The notes beneath the pieces were generated by a model. The model was not told the origin of the DNA and ran no database searches. It saw only the letters and a program-made list of their open reading frames with translations. The position numbers were made by a program, and so were the translations under genes. Shown in pieces: positions 34,822 through 37,606 of a stretch of DNA of 37,606 nucleotides (its first letter is position 1; the number at the start of each line of letters is the position of its first letter). Source of the stretch: Gammaproteobacteria bacterium (GTDB taxonomy: Bacteria; Pseudomonadota; Gammaproteobacteria; Steroidobacterales; Steroidobacteraceae); assembly GCA_012026925.1 (NCBI GenBank), contig VEPJ01000085.1, positions 1 to 37,606 of the forward strand, given 5' to 3'.

Positions 34822-35496
34822 ATGGCAGCGAAGAAAAAGGCGCGGCGCACGACGATGCGCAGCAGCAAGGGCACGAAGCTCTACGTCAAGCGTGACGCCA
34901 AGGGGCGCATCACCGATGTCCAGACCTACAAGCGCGCGCACGCCGCCGACATGAGGCGCAAGTCGAAGGCCGAGCTCGCGGCAGCCGGGAAGAAGAAGGC
35001 CAAGGCCAAGGCGAAGAAGAAGGCCGCGGTGAAGGCCAAGGCGAAGGGCGTGGCAGCGACGCTGCGTGGCCGTCTCGCGAAGGCCCGGGCCGCGATTCGC
35101 AAGGCCGTGAAGAAGGCGCCGGCGCGCGCCTCGAAGCAGGTCGCTGCGGCGCGCATGGCTGCCCGCAAGGCGCCCAGGCAGGCGCAGGCGGCCGTGAAGA
35201 AGGCCGTCAAGAAGCTGCCGCCGAAGGCGCAGAAGGCCGTCGCCAAGGCCGAAACGCAGATCCAGAAGACGGCGGCCAAGGCCGAGAAGCAGGTCAAGAA
35301 GACGGTGAAGGCGGTGCAGCAGCAGGCTGCCGCCACGACGAAGCAGGCCGAAGCGGTCGTCGCCAAGGTACAGGAGACGGCCGAGAAGTCGGCCGCAACC
35401 GCGGTGGAGCAGGCCAAGGACCTGTTCGAGAAGGCGAGCGAGGCGGTCTCGAACGTCGTCGAGAACGTGATTCCGGGCCAGACGCCGGCGAAGTAG
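34822..35496 (+). CDS. Lys/Ala-rich histone H1-like protein with phasin-like C-terminus
   Basis: 224 residues, strongly basic. The first about 55 residues form a small conserved-looking module (TKLYVKRDAKGRITDVQTYKRAHAADMRRKSK). Residues 55-150 are Ala/Lys repeats (KKAKAKAKKKAAVKAKAKG; VKKAVKKLPPKAQKAVAK) like bacterial histone H1-like and AlgP-type tails that bind DNA. The C-terminal about 60 residues (AVVAKVQETAEKSAATAVEQAKDLFEKASEAVSNVVENVIPG) are an amphipathic, less basic helix resembling phasins. Probable nucleoid-associated protein, or a link between DNA and polyhydroxyalkanoate granules as known for PhaF-type proteins; the second idea is inference. GAGGG precedes the ATG. Confidence 0.82.
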   Translation: MAAKKKARRTTMRSSKGTKLYVKRDAKGRITDVQTYKRAHAADMRRKSKAELAAAGKKKAKAKAKKKAAVKAKAKGVAATLRGRLAKARAAIRKAVKKAPARASKQVAAARMAARKAPRQAQAAVKKAVKKLPPKAQKAVAKAETQIQKTAAKAEKQVKKTVKAVQQQAAATTKQAEAVVAKVQETAEKSAATAVEQAKDLFEKASEAVSNVVENVIPGQTPAK

Positions 35497-35539
35497 CCAG
35501 TGACCGTCTGAGCCTGCCGTCCGCGGGGCGGCGGGCCGG

Positions 35540-35564
35540 GCCCCGGGGCTCAATGCCCCGGGGC
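35540..35564. terminator. GC hairpin between convergent genes
   Basis: ccccggggc (35541-35549) and gccccgggg (35555-35563) pair perfectly around tcaat, 45 bases after the Lys/Ala-rich gene and just before the NUDIX gene stop. No strong T run follows on either strand, so it may be rho-assisted or a bidirectional transcript-end hairpin. Confidence 0.6.
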
Positions 35565-35571
35565 GTTCGCG

Positions 35572-36468
35572 TCACTGGCGGACGTCGCGCTTCATGTTGA
35601 CCGTCACGGTCGAACGACGCGCCGTGAAGTGGCGCGGATAGTCGGCCCCCATGCTGCAGCCTTCACCGGCGACGCTGCCGTAGCCGGGGTCCCACGGCAT
35701 TACGACGCTGACCGAGCCCGGGTGCACGTCGATCTTCGGCATGACGGGCGGCGTGGCCCGGCCGCGCTCGGCCCCGAGCATCTCCGCGAGGCCGCCGTGG
35801 CGCGCATGACTCTCGGCGAGGTCCTCGAGCGTCAGCAGCGTCGGCGGGACCACCTTGATCTCCCCGCGCTCGATCGCCTGCGCGACCCCTGCGACGTTGA
35901 TCCACGCGTGCTCGGTGAGTTCGGACAGATCCGCGCTTGCGTCCTGTCCCGGCGGCACAGGAGCGACGAAAAACCGCGTGTCGAACCGCTTCGGCTCGAG
36001 CGACGGCGTGATCCAGTGCGACCAGTACACGAGCTGGTCGACGTCGAGGCGCAGGTCCTCGTCTTCGAGCATGCGAGCGAGGGCGCTGGCATCGGCGGTG
36101 ATGTCCGCGCGACGCGACCTGAGTCGTTCGACCTGCGCCGGGTCCGCCGGTGCACCGGATGACTGCACGGCGAGCAGCACCCCGGCTTCCTCGAATGCCT
36201 CACGGCACGCAGCCACGTGCAGGCCGATCGCAGTGGCGGGGTCGAGCGATTCGCCTCGCGGCGTCTTCAGCTGCACGGCCTGCTGCATGGCGCGATCGGC
36301 CCGTGCGCGCGCGAGCGCTCCGGGCGAACTGTCGGCCGGGTCGAGGCGTCCGCCGGGGAAGACCCACATGCCGCCCATGAACGCGACCGCCGAGGCCCGA
36401 CGCATCATGAGGACCTCGAGCCCGGCGGGCTGCTCCCGCAGCAGCAGTACGGTCGCCGCCGGGTGCAT
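35572..36468 (-). CDS. NUDIX hydrolase, NUDT19-like long form
   Basis: 298 residues. ATVLLLREQPAGLEVLMMRRASAVAFMGGMWVFPGGRLDPAD is a NUDIX start, but about 45 residues separate the Gly of the box from HVAACREAFEEAGVLL; this insertion within the NUDIX box is typical of the NUDT19-like group, which in animals hydrolyses CoA and acyl-CoA. LVYWSHWITPSLEPKRFDTRFFVAPVP also fits. A CoA-pyrophosphatase-type role would suit the acyl-CoA genes nearby, but this is inference. The C-terminal 60 residues (VMPWDPGYGSVAGEGCSMGADYPRHF) are an extension I do not recognise. ATG 36468 overlaps the stop of the reductase gene (TGATG). The ORF track frame to 36930 is artefactual. Confidence 0.87.
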   Translation of the reverse strand: MHPAATVLLLREQPAGLEVLMMRRASAVAFMGGMWVFPGGRLDPADSSPGALARARADRAMQQAVQLKTPRGESLDPATAIGLHVAACREAFEEAGVLLAVQSSGAPADPAQVERLRSRRADITADASALARMLEDEDLRLDVDQLVYWSHWITPSLEPKRFDTRFFVAPVPPGQDASADLSELTEHAWINVAGVAQAIERGEIKVVPPTLLTLEDLAESHARHGGLAEMLGAERGRATPPVMPKIDVHPGSVSVVMPWDPGYGSVAGEGCSMGADYPRHFTARRSTVTVNMKRDVRQ

Positions 36469-37478
36469 CAGACGAGCTTCACGAGCTGCTTGCCGAAATT
36501 CTTCCCGGCCAGCATGCCGATGAAGGCTTCGGGCGCGGCCGCGAGCCCTTCCGCCACGGTCTCGCGGTACTTGATCCGTCCGCTCGCGACGCCCGCGGCG
36601 AGCTCCTGCAGGGCCTGTGGCCAGACGTCGAGGTGCTCGCTCACGATGAAGCCCTGCATGCGCAGGCGCATCACGAGCAGGTTGCGGACGTTGTGGATCG
36701 GGATGTCCTCGCCGTTGTAACCGGCGATCAGGCCGCACAGCGCGATGCGGCCGAAGGGGTTCATGTTCGCGATTGCGCCATCGAGGCAGACGCCTCCGAC
36801 GTTTTCGAACACGCAGTCGACGCCGTTCGGTGCGGCGGCGCGGATCGCGCGAGCCATGGACCTGGGATCGGTGTGCTGCCGGTGATCGATGCACGCGTCG
36901 AAGCCGAGTCCGGCCGTGACGTATTCGCACTTCTCCCGACCGCCGGCGATGCCGAGCGCGCGGCAGCCCGCGAGCTTCGCGAGTTGGCCGACGACGCTAC
37001 CGACCGCGCCGCTCGCCGCCGACACGAGCACCGTCTCGCCCGGCTTCGGCTCGCAGATGCGGTTGATGCCGTACCAGGCCGTGACGCCCGGCATGCCGAC
37101 CGAGCCCAGGTACGCCGACATGGGAATCGCGCGGGTGTCGACTTTCATGAGCCCGCGCCCATCCGAGAGGCCGTACTCAGTCCAGCCGAGCGGTCCGACC
37201 ACGGTGTCGCCGGCGGCGAACCTCGGGTTGCGGGACTGCTCGACGATGCCGACCGTGCCGCCGATCATGGTCTCGCCGAGCTTCTGTGGCTCCGCGTAGG
37301 AGCGCATGTCCATCATTCGGCTGCGCATGTACGGATCGAGCGACAGGTAGTGCACGCGCACCAGCACCTGGCCGTCGGCGGGTTCCGGGACCGGGACGGT
37401 CTCCAGGCGGAAATTGTCGGGCGTGACTGGCCCGGTCGGACGGCTCGCGAGCACGACGCGCTGGCAGGTTGCTGTCAT
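36468..37478 (-). CDS. NADP-dependent medium-chain reductase (leukotriene B4 dehydrogenase/CurA-like)
   Basis: 336 residues, zinc-free MDR superfamily. CQRVVLASRPTGPVTPDNFRLETVPVPEPADGQVLVRVHYLSLDPYMRSRM is the characteristic N-terminus of this group. PGVTAWYGINRICEPKPGETVLVSAASGAVGSVVGQLAKLAGCRALGIAGG is the NADP-binding region (AASGAVGS loop), and FENVGGVCLDGAIANMNPFGRIALCGLIAGYN follows. It reduces double bonds of enones or enals. ATG 37478 has AAGGTGA at good spacing; the ORF track extends to 37586 over the tRNA. The stop overlaps the NUDIX start, so the two genes form an operon. Confidence 0.92.
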   Translation of the reverse strand: MTATCQRVVLASRPTGPVTPDNFRLETVPVPEPADGQVLVRVHYLSLDPYMRSRMMDMRSYAEPQKLGETMIGGTVGIVEQSRNPRFAAGDTVVGPLGWTEYGLSDGRGLMKVDTRAIPMSAYLGSVGMPGVTAWYGINRICEPKPGETVLVSAASGAVGSVVGQLAKLAGCRALGIAGGREKCEYVTAGLGFDACIDHRQHTDPRSMARAIRAAAPNGVDCVFENVGGVCLDGAIANMNPFGRIALCGLIAGYNGEDIPIHNVRNLLVMRLRMQGFIVSEHLDVWPQALQELAAGVASGRIKYRETVAEGLAAAPEAFIGMLAGKNFGKQLVKLV

Positions 37479-37553
37479 GGAATCACCTTGGGCGATGGGA
37501 CGGGCAGGTAGACGCGCCAGAATTGCGCCGCTCCAGGAGCCCGTATCGGTGGG

Positions 37554-37606
37554 TGGTCGGGATGAGAGGATTTGAACCTCCGACACCTACGTCCCGAACG
37601 TAGTGC
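37554..37606 (-). tRNA. tRNA-Pro(CGG), 3' part (cut by window edge)
   Basis: On the minus strand the sequence reads an anticodon arm ctacg-ttcggga-cgtag, anticodon CGG, then ggagg-ttcaaat-cctct (T arm), an acceptor strand catcccg and the encoded ACCA end at 37554. This closely follows the bacterial proK-type tRNA. The D arm and 5' acceptor strand lie beyond the window. It stands 75 bases upstream of the reductase gene in the same direction. Confidence 0.93.

Noticed and set aside
34846-35300. Repeated aag/gcc-rich DNA that could look like a tandem repeat array
   Set aside because: It is codon-level repetition of a Lys/Ala-rich protein with irregular units, not a DNA repeat or CRISPR array.
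31939-35553. 1204-residue minus-strand ORF opposite the PEP carboxylase and Lys/Ala-rich genes
   Set aside because: It is antisense to two clear genes, has low-complexity His/Arg/Leu-rich composition and no domain; a typical shadow of high-G+C coding sequence.

Overview
The window is a G+C-rich (about two thirds or more by eye), densely coded chromosomal segment of a Gram-negative bacterium. Two TonB-dependent receptors, a patatin/beta-barrel secreted protein, a tripartite RND efflux system, a dimeric NADP-isocitrate dehydrogenase with the IDH-kinase serine context and a fused two-domain PPK2 point to a proteobacterium, most likely a gammaproteobacterium (Xanthomonadales/Nevskiales/Steroidobacterales-like). 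The lineage is inferred from protein style, not from a marker gene. I see no insertion sequence, integrase, phage gene, CRISPR array or rRNA.

Layout. (1) 1-403: the 5' part of icd on the minus strand, cut by the window edge. (2) 588-9196: a copper/silver resistance operon: promoter, a small exported Cys/His protein, CusC-, CusB- and CusA-type efflux proteins, and a CopA-type Cu(I) ATPase with an unusual N-terminus of four CCH motifs spaced exactly 17 residues apart. (3) 9213-11840: agmatine deiminase and polyphosphate:AMP phosphotransferase. (4) 11847-16302: a TonB receptor and a patatin-POTRA-barrel protein, divergent around a perfect palindrome. (5) 16359-20051: small membrane and envelope genes (hypothetical, kinase-like protein coupled to an isoprenylcysteine-methyltransferase-like protein, MarC, SRPBCC, SYLF). 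(6) 20167-22666: a tightly overlapping trio of a duplicated NTF2-like protein, a 71-residue protein and an amidase, followed by a long inverted repeat. (7) 22839-29145: an acyl-CoA catabolic locus with MaoC hydratase, acyl-CoA dehydrogenase and two class III CoA-transferases on the minus strand, and a third CoA-transferase plus an amidohydrolase-like protein on the plus strand. (8) 29187-31721: a second TonB receptor. (9) 31996-37606: a divergent PEP carboxylase, a Lys/Ala-rich histone-H1-like protein, a NUDIX hydrolase coupled to a medium-chain reductase, and a tRNA-Pro(CGG) cut by the right edge.

How the genes work together. Region 2 moves Cu(I)/Ag(I) from cytoplasm to periplasm (ATPase) and from periplasm to outside (CusCBA). 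Region 7 looks like a pathway that activates a carboxylic acid by CoA transfer, oxidises it and hydrates it; the neighbouring TonB receptor could import the substrate, but the substrate cannot be read from sequence. Several genes overlap by ATGA, GTGA or TGATG, which indicates translational coupling. The observations most worth checking are the palindromic element at 22707-22819, the CCH repeat, the amidohydrolase without its HxH motif, the small protein coupled to the amidase, and the altered PEP carboxylase motifs.
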